Positions 14,293 to 23,400 of a stretch of 25,234 bases of DNA are shown here, piece by piece. The notes beneath the pieces are model-generated. The model saw nothing but the letters and a program-made list of their open reading frames with translations, ran no database searches and was not told the origin of the DNA. The translations under genes and the position numbers were made by a program. Location: positions 1 to 25,234 of the IMG/VR virus record IMGVR_UViG_3300027973_000208; one strand, 5' to 3'. How positions within the stretch are numbered: the first letter of the stretch is position 1; each line of letters starts with the position of its first letter. This stretch comes from a virus.

Positions 14293-15237
14293 TTAGTTTA
14301 GCATAGAGATGATGTCTTTGTCAAATGAAACTTCCAATTTCTTGATATCTTCATCTGACATATCACCAATATCCTTATATTCTTTATTTAATTGTATAAT
14401 GGAAACACGAGATCCAAGTTTTTCAATTATCTTAGTTTTCATATTTCCTCCCGCCTCATCATTATCCGCAATAACAATAATGTTATTGAAATACTTTTGA
14501 AGCAATTCTATTTGTAGGTTTGATACATTAGATCCAAGTGTGGCAACTGCTGGAAACCCTACTTGGTCTAAACGAATAGCATCAAACGAAGATTCAACGA
14601 CATAAACTTTATCTGCAGTTTTTACACGATTTAAATTAAACAATGTTTTTGCTTTTGGCAGTCCTGGAGTATTCTTAAATTCTTTTCCTTCTATTGATCT
14701 ACCAACAAAACCGACTGACATTCCATCTGGACTATGCACTGGAACTGTCACCATGTCCTGTTTTTCTGAATAGCCAAGAGAAAACTTAGACCATGAAGAT
14801 GTAGAAATTTTACGATATTTAAAATAGTCTTTTGCTCTATCTGATGCAAGCAATCCGTTATACAAACGCTTAATAATTAATTCATCAAATGGAACAAAGT
14901 CTGGCTTTGTAACAAGTTTCTGACTGATGTCACGCTCTAGATCTTGCTGAGTTTCTTTTGTTTTAATAAATCTAATAGACTCAAAATAAGATCTTCCAGA
15001 GGTGTGCATTACAAATTCTACAAGGTCTGCAACATGATGACAGGAAAAACAAAAGAAGGTTCCATTATTCTTATCAATTTCTCCAGCAGGGGTCCTATTG
15101 TTATTATGGTAAGGACAAAAAATAATATAGTCTGAATCAACCTCAGACTCTACGGTTATACCTGTTCCTGCGAGAACTCTTTTGATTTGTTCTTTTGTAT
15201 ATATATTGGCTTGTTTACGTCTATCCCTGCTATCCAT
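14293..15237 (-). CDS. dnaG: DnaG-type DNA primase
   Basis: The 314-residue protein has an N-terminal zinc finger of the CHC2 type (C41-x2-H44 and C63-x2-C66, in IIFCPYHNNN and FFCFSCHH) and a TOPRIM domain with VYVVESSFDAI (E215) and IVIADNDEAGG (D258, D260). It synthesises RNA primers for lagging-strand synthesis. It lacks the C-terminal helicase-interaction domain of cellular DnaG and is about half the usual length, as in compact phage primases. The ATG at 15237 overlaps the upstream 108-residue gene by 82 bases. AAAAGGAAAAG just before it makes this start credible. Confidence 0.9.
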   Translation of the reverse strand: MDSRDRRKQANIYTKEQIKRVLAGTGITVESEVDSDYIIFCPYHNNNRTPAGEIDKNNGTFFCFSCHHVADLVEFVMHTSGRSYFESIRFIKTKETQQDLERDISQKLVTKPDFVPFDELIIKRLYNGLLASDRAKDYFKYRKISTSSWSKFSLGYSEKQDMVTVPVHSPDGMSVGFVGRSIEGKEFKNTPGLPKAKTLFNLNRVKTADKVYVVESSFDAIRLDQVGFPAVATLGSNVSNLQIELLQKYFNNIIVIADNDEAGGNMKTKIIEKLGSRVSIIQLNKEYKDIGDMSDEDIKKLEVSFDKDIISMLN

Positions 15238-15482
15238 TCGCTTTTCCTTTTCCCTGCGTATACTCCGTGTACTGATATTTCAAATTCAAAATATTGTTTT
15301 TTTTCATTATAGTCTATAGTAAAATCTGGATCAATGTCAATTCTTGGCACATAGCCACAGAGACGCATCTCTGAAACAAGCAACCTTGTATATTCACCCT
15401 TTAACCTACCAAGGGCAGATTCATCATGGATGATGCCATCCAAACTAAATCTTTTAATTGTCTTGTGGTGAAAATTTGACAT
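15156..15482 (-). CDS. Hypothetical protein, 108 residues
   Basis: I do not recognise the family. The product has a basic N-terminus (FHHKTIKRFSLDG), a middle that looks helical (GRLKGEYTRLLVSEMRLCGY), and beta strands rich in aromatics (DFTIDYNEKKQYFEFEISVH) ending in a Lys-rich tail. It has no cysteine cluster. Its last 82 bases overlap the primase start in another frame, an unusually long overlap here. It lies between the helicase and primase genes, so a replication accessory role is plausible. Confidence 0.6.
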   Translation of the reverse strand: MSNFHHKTIKRFSLDGIIHDESALGRLKGEYTRLLVSEMRLCGYVPRIDIDPDFTIDYNEKKQYFEFEISVHGVYAGKRKSEWIAGIDVNKPIYIQKNKSKEFSQEQV

Positions 15483-15494
15483 ACCATATTATAA

Positions 15495-16715
15495 CTACTT
15501 ATCTTCAAAATCTTTATATCTATAGTATCCCTTATCAAAATCTACCTGCACAAGGAAATCCCCCATAAATCCATGACGGTTCTTTCTAAAGGCACATTCA
15601 ATAACATCACTATTTGCAGCACGACCAAGGGCAATAACCCAGTCTGCATCGTATGCAATCTGTCTAGACCATGCTGTTTGACCTAGTGTAGGGACCGTAG
15701 AAAGGTCATTGACATCATCTGGTGTAGCAGATGAGATAGCAATAATAGGAACCTCTTCACCAATAGCCATTAGTTTTAGTTCTCGTGAAAGATTCTTCAT
15801 TCGTACTGTTTCATTGTCTGACTTCTGATTAGGAGCCATCAACTGAAGGTAGTCAACGATTACAAAATCTGGCTTATACTGGTCAATCTTTCCACGAAGA
15901 ACCGAAGGATTAATCTCGCCACCTTGATCATTAGAAATAATATGGAACTCAGGCTTGCCCTGAAGGTTCTTTGCATGCCACGATTTCAGCATGTCTAACT
16001 CAATCTCACCATTTGAAATCTTTCTATGTGACCAAAGACCTTCACCCATGATTGTGAATACACGGTTACGCACTTCTGTTTCTGACATCTCAAGTGAGAT
16101 TACAAGGGGTGTCTTACCCTGTTTCCAGGCCTGTACAGCAAAGTATAGAGCCATCCATGACTTTCCTATACCTGGGTATGCTAAAAAGACTCCTAGTTGA
16201 CCTGGCATAATTCCTGCTGGAAGATAGTTGTCAAATCCTGGAAGATTAGTTTTAATTCCAACCTTGCCAAGTGCCTGCTGCTCTTTCATATTTTCAAAGT
16301 ATGCGATTGCGGATTCAAGATCTGTTACATCAATATCACGAATTGCGGAAGTATTCTTTTTTAATTCTGATGTTTGTGTAATGAGTGAGTCTAAAGCCTT
16401 TACTCCTTCACCCTGCTGAACATCTGTAGCAGCAGAACGAAGAATGTCCTTTAGGCTATCGTTTAAGTATTCTGTTTGAAGTTCTTCCAAGTGGTGCTTT
16501 GTTGCTCCAACACCTTGGATAGGCTCAAAATCTCTAAATTTTTCAACAACCAAAGAAACTGGAGGAACTGCAGAGTTGTGCTCAAAATAATTTCTTACAA
16601 AATTCCAAACATCGTTATGGGTTCTAAGAAGGTTGTCTATATTTGCTTGAAGCAAAACATGAACTTGCTTATCTTCAAGAACTGCAGTGATCAATTTTGC
16701 TTCTGTATTATTCAC
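15495..16715 (-). CDS. dnaB: DnaB-family replicative helicase
   Basis: The 406-residue protein has an N-terminal helical domain and a RecA-fold motor. Walker A is AYPGIGKS at residues 179-186, the catalytic Glu lies in VISLEMS (E209), and Walker B is FVIVDYLQLM at 284-293 (D288). The arginine-bearing C-terminal block CAFRKNRHG is also visible. It unwinds the fork as a hexameric ring, with the primase encoded two genes downstream. It is somewhat shorter than cellular DnaB. Its ATG overlaps the preceding gene by 8 bases. Confidence 0.92.
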   Translation of the reverse strand: MNNTEAKLITAVLEDKQVHVLLQANIDNLLRTHNDVWNFVRNYFEHNSAVPPVSLVVEKFRDFEPIQGVGATKHHLEELQTEYLNDSLKDILRSAATDVQQGEGVKALDSLITQTSELKKNTSAIRDIDVTDLESAIAYFENMKEQQALGKVGIKTNLPGFDNYLPAGIMPGQLGVFLAYPGIGKSWMALYFAVQAWKQGKTPLVISLEMSETEVRNRVFTIMGEGLWSHRKISNGEIELDMLKSWHAKNLQGKPEFHIISNDQGGEINPSVLRGKIDQYKPDFVIVDYLQLMAPNQKSDNETVRMKNLSRELKLMAIGEEVPIIAISSATPDDVNDLSTVPTLGQTAWSRQIAYDADWVIALGRAANSDVIECAFRKNRHGFMGDFLVQVDFDKGYYRYKDFEDK

Positions 16716-17016
16716 TTAACCACTCCTTAGCCATTCTTCTTCTTTCCGCTCTTTCTTTATCATCCTGCTGCTTATCTAATCTTGCTTGTAATATTTTTTC
16801 TGCATTGTACGCAAAGTAATTCCAAGAAGGAGACTGAGCGACACCAAAGTAGTACTCAAGAAGATCGTAGCACTGTCCTATTCCGTATGACTCAATAAGG
16901 GCATCTGAAGCCCATTGCTCTACATTTAAATTTAACGATGGCTTTTGCTCATACTTTGCAGTATGGAACTTGCTGTAGCGTGAAAGCAAAGCCATTCGGT
17001 CTTTGCGTTCTGCCAT
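16708..17016 (-). CDS. Hypothetical protein, possible helicase loader
   Basis: The 102-residue product has basic ends and a Trp/Tyr-rich helical centre (SYGIGQCYDLLEYYFG, SPSWNYFAYNAEKIL) with a charged C-terminal coil (DKQQDDKERAERRRM). The centre recalls DnaD- or loader-type domains that bring a replicative helicase to DNA, and the gene overlaps the helicase start by 8 bases. The loader call rests on that position and on general appearance only. Confidence 0.5.
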   Translation of the reverse strand: MAERKDRMALLSRYSKFHTAKYEQKPSLNLNVEQWASDALIESYGIGQCYDLLEYYFGVAQSPSWNYFAYNAEKILQARLDKQQDDKERAERRRMAKEWLSE

Positions 17017-17222
17017 TATTCTGCGATTTCAGACTTTGCTTCGTTAATCTTTTCAGTTAACTTATCTTCTACAAACTTGTAAACACGCTCAAAAGCATCG
17101 TTTGTATTTTCACCTTCACGCTTAGAATCAATCACATTAAGATCAATCCTTAGTGACTGAAAGTTACCAAGGTTAAGTGTATACCCCAAAGTAACTCCAA
17201 CTTTAGTGTCTTCGTTTTGCAT
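17016..17222 (-). CDS. Hypothetical protein, 68 residues
   Basis: An in-frame start exists at 17258, but the ATG at 17220-17222 (MQNEDTKVGV) is preferred because AAAGGGG lies 6 bases upstream of it. The product has a short beta-rich start (KVGVTLGYTLNL, LRIDLNVID) and a charged helix (FERVYKFVEDKLTEKI). No family is recognised. It abuts the downstream gene with a one-base overlap. Confidence 0.6.
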   Translation of the reverse strand: MQNEDTKVGVTLGYTLNLGNFQSLRIDLNVIDSKREGENTNDAFERVYKFVEDKLTEKINEAKSEIAE

Positions 17223-17239
17223 TTCATACCCCTTTATTA

Positions 17240-17782
17240 TTAAATAGATTCTCCCCAAATAGGGATAAACCTTCCATCTTCAGTTCTTGTATATGTAATT
17301 ATACCGTCCCCCATCCGTCTTGTCAACTCTTGTGTGGATGGTGTAATATCATTTGTTATTAAATTGTCTTTTCTTGGTCTACCAATATGGTACGTAGCAA
17401 GTATATCACGTATCTCCCGTACCTGCGATTCTGAGTAATATGATCTAACCTGAAACCCCCTTGCTCCGCCTTTTTGTGATCCAGTAGGGAAAGGAATGAT
17501 TCCTCGTTTCATTAGTGATGGCATATATTTTTTATGACGATTAACTAAATCAGCAGTCTGACCTACAGTATATGCTCGTTCACGATTTTTTTTAAAATCA
17601 TTAATTAAACAACTTTCGATTTGATCTTTTGTAATATTATAAACAGACATAATGCCATTAGACCTGTTGAGGTGATGTACTCTAACTAGATCACCATTCA
17701 AAAACCAAACCTTTTTGTTACCAGGAATTACAGGGGAGAGATTGTAGTTTTCGCTCTCAATTTTTCCTTTTCTAGTAGCCAT
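17240..17782 (-). CDS. Putative MerR-like winged-helix DNA-binding protein
   Basis: The 180-residue protein has a centre resembling the MerR-family helix-turn-helix: RAYTVGQTADLVNRHKKYMP, then LMKRGIIPFPTGSQKGGARG and YYSESQVREIRDIL, where a wing and a recognition helix would be expected. The N-terminal third (VIPGNKKVWFLNGDLVRVHH) is a beta-rich segment I cannot assign. It may regulate the replication operon or bind the origin. It overlaps the preceding zinc-ribbon gene by 55 bases, with AGAGGGG just before its ATG. Confidence 0.6.
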   Translation of the reverse strand: MATRKGKIESENYNLSPVIPGNKKVWFLNGDLVRVHHLNRSNGIMSVYNITKDQIESCLINDFKKNRERAYTVGQTADLVNRHKKYMPSLMKRGIIPFPTGSQKGGARGFQVRSYYSESQVREIRDILATYHIGRPRKDNLITNDITPSTQELTRRMGDGIITYTRTEDGRFIPIWGESI

Positions 17783-17919
17783 CGCCCCTCTTTTGATTGC
17801 TCAGGTGGATTAAAAAATTTTCTAGATCCACAGTACATACAGTATGTTTCTAAATGAGAAACTGAAGTATACTGTCTATCAACAAACATTCTTTTATTAC
17901 ATCTATCACATTTAATCAT
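17728..17919 (-). CDS. 63-residue zinc-ribbon protein
   Basis: Two cysteine pairs are visible, C4-x2-C7 (IKCDRCNKRM) and C27-x2-C30 (TYCMYCGSRKF), forming a standard zinc ribbon, followed by a Lys/Arg-rich tail (EGRWLLEKEKLRAK). It is the first gene after the tail block and begins 3 bases past the end of the adjacent tail protein gene. A role in transcription or DNA binding is likely but not specific. Confidence 0.65.
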   Translation of the reverse strand: MIKCDRCNKRMFVDRQYTSVSHLETYCMYCGSRKFFNPPEQSKEGRWLLEKEKLRAKTTISPL

Positions 17920-17922
17920 TAT

Positions 17923-18366
17923 TTAGTTAGGTATTCCAATAATTATAATATTGACATCAACTGACATATCACCAGTTGTACCAAACCTTACAATTCCATC
18001 AACCTTAGAGGTTGTTATATTTTTTAAAACTACTGATACATTCTTACCAGCATCTGTTCCACCAGTGTTAACTGGGGTTGCAGTTGCAATGGGTGCATAC
18101 TTAAAGTCTGTTGGGAAGTCATATGAAAATGCTACTTCTGTTCCTGCTTGTCGTGTTGAACTATTTACTACATTTACATACCCGCCAATAATTCTAGCCT
18201 CGGAAGCCTTAACGCTTTGCTTTCCAACACCAGGGGTATCTACTGTTACATATTTATATGTTGCTGGAGATATTTGTGATGATAAATCATTAACAGTATT
18301 TGCTAATTGATAAATATAAGCAACATCTAGTGGTTGCCCTCTTTCAGGTAAAGGTAATTTTGCCAT
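17923..18366 (-). CDS. Small tail or appendage protein, possibly leaderless
   Basis: The 147-residue protein has an extended N-terminal part (MAKLPLPERGQPLDVAYIYQ) that would attach to the virion. Its C-terminal beta region (FPTDFKYAPIATATPVNTGG, then VVLKNITTSKVDGIVRFG) resembles the H-type-lectin-like folds of phage fibre tips by pattern only. Ala, Thr and Val are frequent. There is no Shine-Dalgarno site before its ATG; instead a TGGTATAAT box ends nine bases before it. This suggests separate expression of the last gene of the tail block. Confidence 0.65.
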   Translation of the reverse strand: MAKLPLPERGQPLDVAYIYQLANTVNDLSSQISPATYKYVTVDTPGVGKQSVKASEARIIGGYVNVVNSSTRQAGTEVAFSYDFPTDFKYAPIATATPVNTGGTDAGKNVSVVLKNITTSKVDGIVRFGTTGDMSVDVNIIIIGIPN

Positions 18367-18375
18367 GGTTATATA

Positions 18376-18384
18376 ATTATACCA
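18376..18384 (-). promoter_or_regulatory. Extended -10 promoter, probable near-leaderless transcript
   Basis: The minus strand reads TGGTATAAT, identical to the element at 719-727. It covers the stop codon of the 146-residue gene. The hexamer ends nine bases before the ATG of the next gene, so transcription starting 6-9 bases downstream would give little or no 5' leader. No -35 hexamer is evident. Confidence 0.55.
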
Positions 18385-18817
18385 CTAAGTCAATCTGGTT
18401 GGATTCAAAAAGTGTAGCAGAACTAAATCTTTCTTTTGGAAAAGTTGGTATTTGTGCTGCAACTTTTACCTTTGTGGCACCATTCTTAATTACACTAGCA
18501 TAGATTGTTGAATATACAGTTGTAACATATTTCCACTCTTCATTATCCCACTTAATATAAATATCAAACTCAGACTTTATAGTATTATCTGGTGTCCAAA
18601 CTGCTGTTATAGTTGAACCAGATTTAGTCACAGAAAAAGGTACAGTAGTTGTATTTGGTATAGCGACTCTATATTTTTGTGACCAATAAGAATATCTATT
18701 TTTATCATCACTGACAATTCTGTATCTAACCACATAGTCTTGTCCAACACCAGATATTTCTGGTAATGAAGATTTTGATATAATAACCTTTTTTACTCTA
18801 GAGTTTTCTTGTGCCAT
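18377..18817 (-). CDS. Tail protein with fibronectin-III-like region
   Basis: The 146-residue product is almost all beta strand. Residues of about 5-55 (VVRYRIVSDDKNRYSYWSQK) and 60-130 (STITAVWTPDNTIKSEFDIY, then WKYVTTVYSTIYAS) look like one or two fibronectin type III-like units. Such units are common in phage tail proteins, where they aid surface contact. It is co-transcribed with other tail genes: its ATG overlaps the stop of the 385-residue gene by one base. Confidence 0.6.
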   Translation of the reverse strand: MAQENSRVKKVIISKSSLPEISGVGQDYVVRYRIVSDDKNRYSYWSQKYRVAIPNTTTVPFSVTKSGSTITAVWTPDNTIKSEFDIYIKWDNEEWKYVTTVYSTIYASVIKNGATKVKVAAQIPTFPKERFSSATLFESNQIDLVV

Positions 18818-19974
18818 TATTGAACATCCAAGGCAAACCTAAATTCAATATAGTTTGTTGTGTTTGCAGATTTTACAATAGTTGCTGCATCTTTATTTTT
18901 AATAACAGAATATCCAGTCATTCCATAAAGTGGGTTTGACGAACTTGTATTTTCAAGTTTTAAAGCATCTAAGGCAATATAAAAGTTATCTGTTGGGCTG
19001 CCATTGTCTGTGACACATGCATAAATCTTAACAACATCAACCTGACTCCATGTAAAGCCAGCACTCTTATATAATTCTTGTAGTTGTTTTGTTGCTACAA
19101 CATATCTATTTGTAGCAAAATTATGCTGATCTATTCTAGTTCCATTATTAATATTTACCTGAAATCTTGCAAATTGACCGACAAGCGAATCAGAAGAAGA
19201 AAACTCTACCATTATTCTAACATTGTCTGGAACACTTGTTGATTCTCCATCTTTATTAACTACCGCAAAAGATAGTTTAATTTCATCAGTAGGTGAGTTT
19301 TTATTAAAGTCTAGTATTGCACCAGTCAAATGTATATGCTCTGAGTTATCTCCTATTACTAAATTTCCAGATCCATCAATAGTTAGCGTGGAAGAATTTC
19401 CCTTAAGCATAATTGTATTATTTAAAAATCTACATCTTTCATATCTTAAAACTCTTCCTTGATCTGTAAAAATTCTGTTATCTGCGTTTGTTTGAAAAAC
19501 TTTTGCAACAACTTGAGATCCTTCTCTTGTAGCCATAACATCACTAATTATATTATTTGAATCATTGTCTAGTGGTGTATACTTTACTGGAATTTGATAT
19601 GCACCCTGGGCATCGTGGTGTTCCCAATTTTCATCTTGTGTAAAAGCATAAATAGATTTACTATCATAGGCACCTGCAGCAGTATTAGATCCCGCAGAAA
19701 AAATACCAACTTCGCTAATCTCATATCTTTCTTCACTTGGCAATTCTGCAGTTAAAACAATTTTTGTAATTCCATCTTCGCTCACATAACCTCTTGAAGT
19801 AATCGGTACACGGAACATCTCAAAATCAAGTCTTTCTTTAGTTGAATAATCGCCAAGAACTGCGTCAGAGTTTAAAGGCCTTGAACCGCAGCCAATAGCA
19901 ATATACGAGGCATAGGCAGAAGCCTGACCAAGTAGATATTTGGCTAAAATATTTTTTCCAGTATTAGTAATCAT
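18817..19974 (-). CDS. Tail fibre or baseplate-associated protein
   Basis: The 385-residue protein opens with MITNTGKNILAKYLLGQASA and YASYIAIGCG, typical of the N-terminal attachment region of phage tail-fibre proteins, followed by ERYEISEVGIFSAG. The second half is a beta-sandwich-like region around residues 190-300 (LTIDGSGNLVIGDN, then FARFQVNINNGTRIDQ) and ends with a short beta region. It probably mounts on the tail tip and displays a binding domain. GAGGTG precedes the ATG by 7 bases. Confidence 0.7.
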   Translation of the reverse strand: MITNTGKNILAKYLLGQASAYASYIAIGCGSRPLNSDAVLGDYSTKERLDFEMFRVPITSRGYVSEDGITKIVLTAELPSEERYEISEVGIFSAGSNTAAGAYDSKSIYAFTQDENWEHHDAQGAYQIPVKYTPLDNDSNNIISDVMATREGSQVVAKVFQTNADNRIFTDQGRVLRYERCRFLNNTIMLKGNSSTLTIDGSGNLVIGDNSEHIHLTGAILDFNKNSPTDEIKLSFAVVNKDGESTSVPDNVRIMVEFSSSDSLVGQFARFQVNINNGTRIDQHNFATNRYVVATKQLQELYKSAGFTWSQVDVVKIYACVTDNGSPTDNFYIALDALKLENTSSSNPLYGMTGYSVIKNKDAATIVKSANTTNYIEFRFALDVQ

Positions 19975-20462
19975 TATTGCACCTCATATATTGTATCATT
20001 AAAAAATTTTCCATTTCTTAGTATTTGAACTTCTACTTGCTCATCATCCTCTACATTTACTAGTTCAATAACTAGATTTCCCGTAGCCTCATCGATGTAA
20101 ACTGTTGATCCATTTTCTCCTGTTCCAGTGGTTGGAACTTTGTTTGCTGCATTAATTGGAAATTTTTTAAAATAGTTCTCAGATGTATCTTGTAGGGCCA
20201 AAATATTTTGCGGATTATACTGATAGTTAATGCTTGCCAAATTTTTAATTGGTTGATAAATAATATCCTGACCATTAACAATGTCAGTTCTGGATATATT
20301 AATAATTTCTTGACCACCTATATCTTCAAATATAAGATCAGTCATTACCTCTAAAGGTGTTTCATCATAACTTGTAATTATAAGGTTGGTGGTTGCAGCA
20401 AGTACCCCTGTATCTGCGTTAGATGCAGTAGTATCTGGTGTAAGTGGTATTGCACTTGCCAT
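19974..20462 (-). CDS. Minor tail protein
   Basis: The 162-residue acidic protein is extended and beta-rich (EVMTDLIFEDIGGQEIINIS), with a Thr/Ala-rich N-terminus and a C-terminal strand region (NLVIELVNVEDDEQVEVQIL). It lies directly downstream of the giant tail gene, one base from its stop, with only a weak ribosome site. Position suggests a linker or baseplate component. No family is recognised. Confidence 0.6.
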   Translation of the reverse strand: MASAIPLTPDTTASNADTGVLAATTNLIITSYDETPLEVMTDLIFEDIGGQEIINISRTDIVNGQDIIYQPIKNLASINYQYNPQNILALQDTSENYFKKFPINAANKVPTTGTGENGSTVYIDEATGNLVIELVNVEDDEQVEVQILRNGKFFNDTIYEVQ

Positions 20463-20463
20463 A

Positions 20464-23400
20464 TTAAATTTCGCTCAGATAAACAGTCATATCTGGCCCT
20501 CCAGAACTTTTAGCATACTCTATATTATATACTACAAACCTAGAGTTAGATGATGATATTTGATTTACTGAGTCTTTATCCTTATAGTCAATAGTGACAA
20601 CATCTCCTAGTTGAACTGTTGGTGTTGCAAAAACCTTAAGACTAACAGATTTTCTTGGCTTAACAACTTTATTGACAATCCACTCCATTAGCCTGTTTGC
20701 GTCATCTTGTGTTTGTATGTATGGTGTTTCTAATGAAAAATCTTTTTTACCATAGGTAATTCTGCTTACTTTAATATCTTGATAATCATTATCATACTTT
20801 ATAGGAGATTTTAATAATGTTGATCCGCTTAGTTGAGGATTTGAAAAATCACTATTTTTATTAAAATACTCATCCATTGTCAATTGGTGTTGTGACTCTT
20901 GTGTAAAAGTTATACCTTGAATTCTTAAGTAATTGCCAGTTGTCTCATCTAGGCTTAGTGCGGTATCTGTTGCATTGAATATTAAAAATTCTGCTCCATA
21001 AGATCCTGCTCTAAATCCAGATACTGTATACCCCTTAATCTTATTAAATGTTGGAGACAGTTTTGCATATAATGCTGGATAGGCTTTGTCATAACGAATA
21101 TTAAAGTATGCTGCTTCTCTCATAATGGTACCAAATTCTTCAAAGTACATATTATATTGTGGTGGCTGAGACGGATTAATACCAGATAAATAGGTTGATT
21201 GAACAATACCACTCATTGCATATTTTCTGAATGATTCATTTGCATCTATCTCAGAATCATTAATCGCTGACATAACTGGTGTATCAAGAGCAAAGGTTGT
21301 ATTTTGACTATAATTATTTGTTAATGCGTAGATATTTTCAAACATACATCTTGCAGATCCTCTTACAAACATAGCCATATTGTTATATACTGGCAAAGGA
21401 GAAGTATCGTCAACAGTTGCAACAAGTTTGTTGTTTATGTATAAGTAGAACCTTCTACTGTTTCCAATATTTCTATACTCAACTGCTAAATCATATACCG
21501 TTGGATTTTGCTCGCCAACCATTCTGTATTGACCAGTAAACTTTCCATCGTCAACTGTTATGCTTGCAAGACCACCCCAAAGTTTAACTGGTATAGCATC
21601 GGATGTGGCAGAGTCACGCTTTATCTTATAAAAGATTACATTGTGAAGATTTTCAGCAGATTTATTATAACTACTGATGTTATTTTCTGTTAGTGCTAAA
21701 ATTTCAAAATAGTATCCAACATTTGTTGTTGGATTTAGCATAACGGCTAATCCGCCAGAACCAGCACTAATATTAATATTTTGATCTGGAGAATTACCAG
21801 TTACCACAAAGTATGTATCACTACCAATTGGAGTCTGACCACGGTTCTGGTTATTTTCAATTTTACCAACAATTCTCATTCTTGTACCAAAATGTTTAAA
21901 TGAGTCTGTCAATGGTTTATGTACATACGAAATAAAGTCAATGCCTTTTTGAGTAGTTGTAAAAGATGGACCATTTAAAATAAATGCAGACGACTGGATT
22001 GTTCCAGTTTGGGTTGTTTTAAGTTTATTAAAATCTTTTTCTGTGCCATAATATTGAGACAAGAAATTTTTCATAATTCCTGATCTAGTGGATTGAGTTG
22101 CCAAATCATTGCTAACTCCTGCTGCAAGATTGTCTAATGTTAAAAGTGCAATCTTTGCATCTGCTTCAGTTTTACTTGCAAGACTAAACAAATAATCAGA
22201 CTTCATTGAGCAGCCACGAACATTTGCATTATCGGACCAGTATGAATTTAAGCCAGCATTGTGCTTTAGAACACTTGTGCCAAACTGACCTCTACCGTGC
22301 TTTGCTACTTCTCCATTTTTTAATTTAGTGATTCCATTTATAGTTTGATAATTTGGATATGAATAAATTCTCACCAATCCTGTTGGATAGATCTTTCCAT
22401 TATGACTTAGTTTGGAAAAATAGTTTTGATAATCAGTTACACTTGTAATCCATACATTGCCAATACCGCTGACACTATACTGAACTGCATCATATTTTAT
22501 GATTTCTCCATTTGCATAAAAATATCCATTGTATCTTGAAAGCCAATAAATGCCCTCTCCTAAATCCATTGTATTATTAATCATTATATTATTAGAAACG
22601 CTTGGAACTGTATCGGATAAATCAGAGTTAAGTGGTATAGCACCCAAAACATAACTAGACTGCTTATTTGCTTGATCATTAATAGACTTTGTATTATCGT
22701 CCCCAGCAACTTCCCACAATAATACTGGTTTGTATATCCATGTTTTTTCCTGATCAATAATGCTTGCTTGCCTAATTGATCCATATGTTTTTTGAATATA
22801 TCTTGTCTTATAGTTAATACTTCCATCATTAAAAATTTCATTATTTTGAGAGTTAATAGAAATTATGTTTGCAAGTTTTTCATTGGTAGTTTTGTTATTA
22901 ATTGCACCTTCTTCAATAAAATCTTTGGTACCATAAAATTCAAAATCAGTTTCTCTTTCTGACTCTTTTGGAAGAATGTAATTTTTACTCATCATTACAA
23001 AATTATTATATTCATCAAAGAACATTGCTGTCTGTGTTGATATCGCTAATTGATTTAATAGTTCAGCAACGCTAGTGTCTGGCGGAATAAAGAAGTATGG
23101 AATAATCTGATCAACTTCACCATCTACTCTTTTAAATGAATAGTTGGTAAAACCAATTGAATCTAAAAGTGTTGAGACTGCATAACTAAGAGATACATTT
23201 GTAACTAGCAGTTGTGGGGCATTGATTGATTCTAGGTAAAAGAATAGATCTCTTAATTTTAAAGAAACTTGTCTTGTTTCATTGTTTGACTCTGGAAAAC
23301 CTTCTGTATACATTGTCTTAATTGGAACAAAATAATCATACCCATTTACATTCATAATTATTTCATAAAACTTAACTTGTATATTTTTAGTTATATAGTT

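Noticed and set aside
14283-14300. TGCTAAACT as a promoter before the single-strand binding protein gene
   Set aside because: The hexamer matches TATAAT at only four positions and coincides with primase codons.
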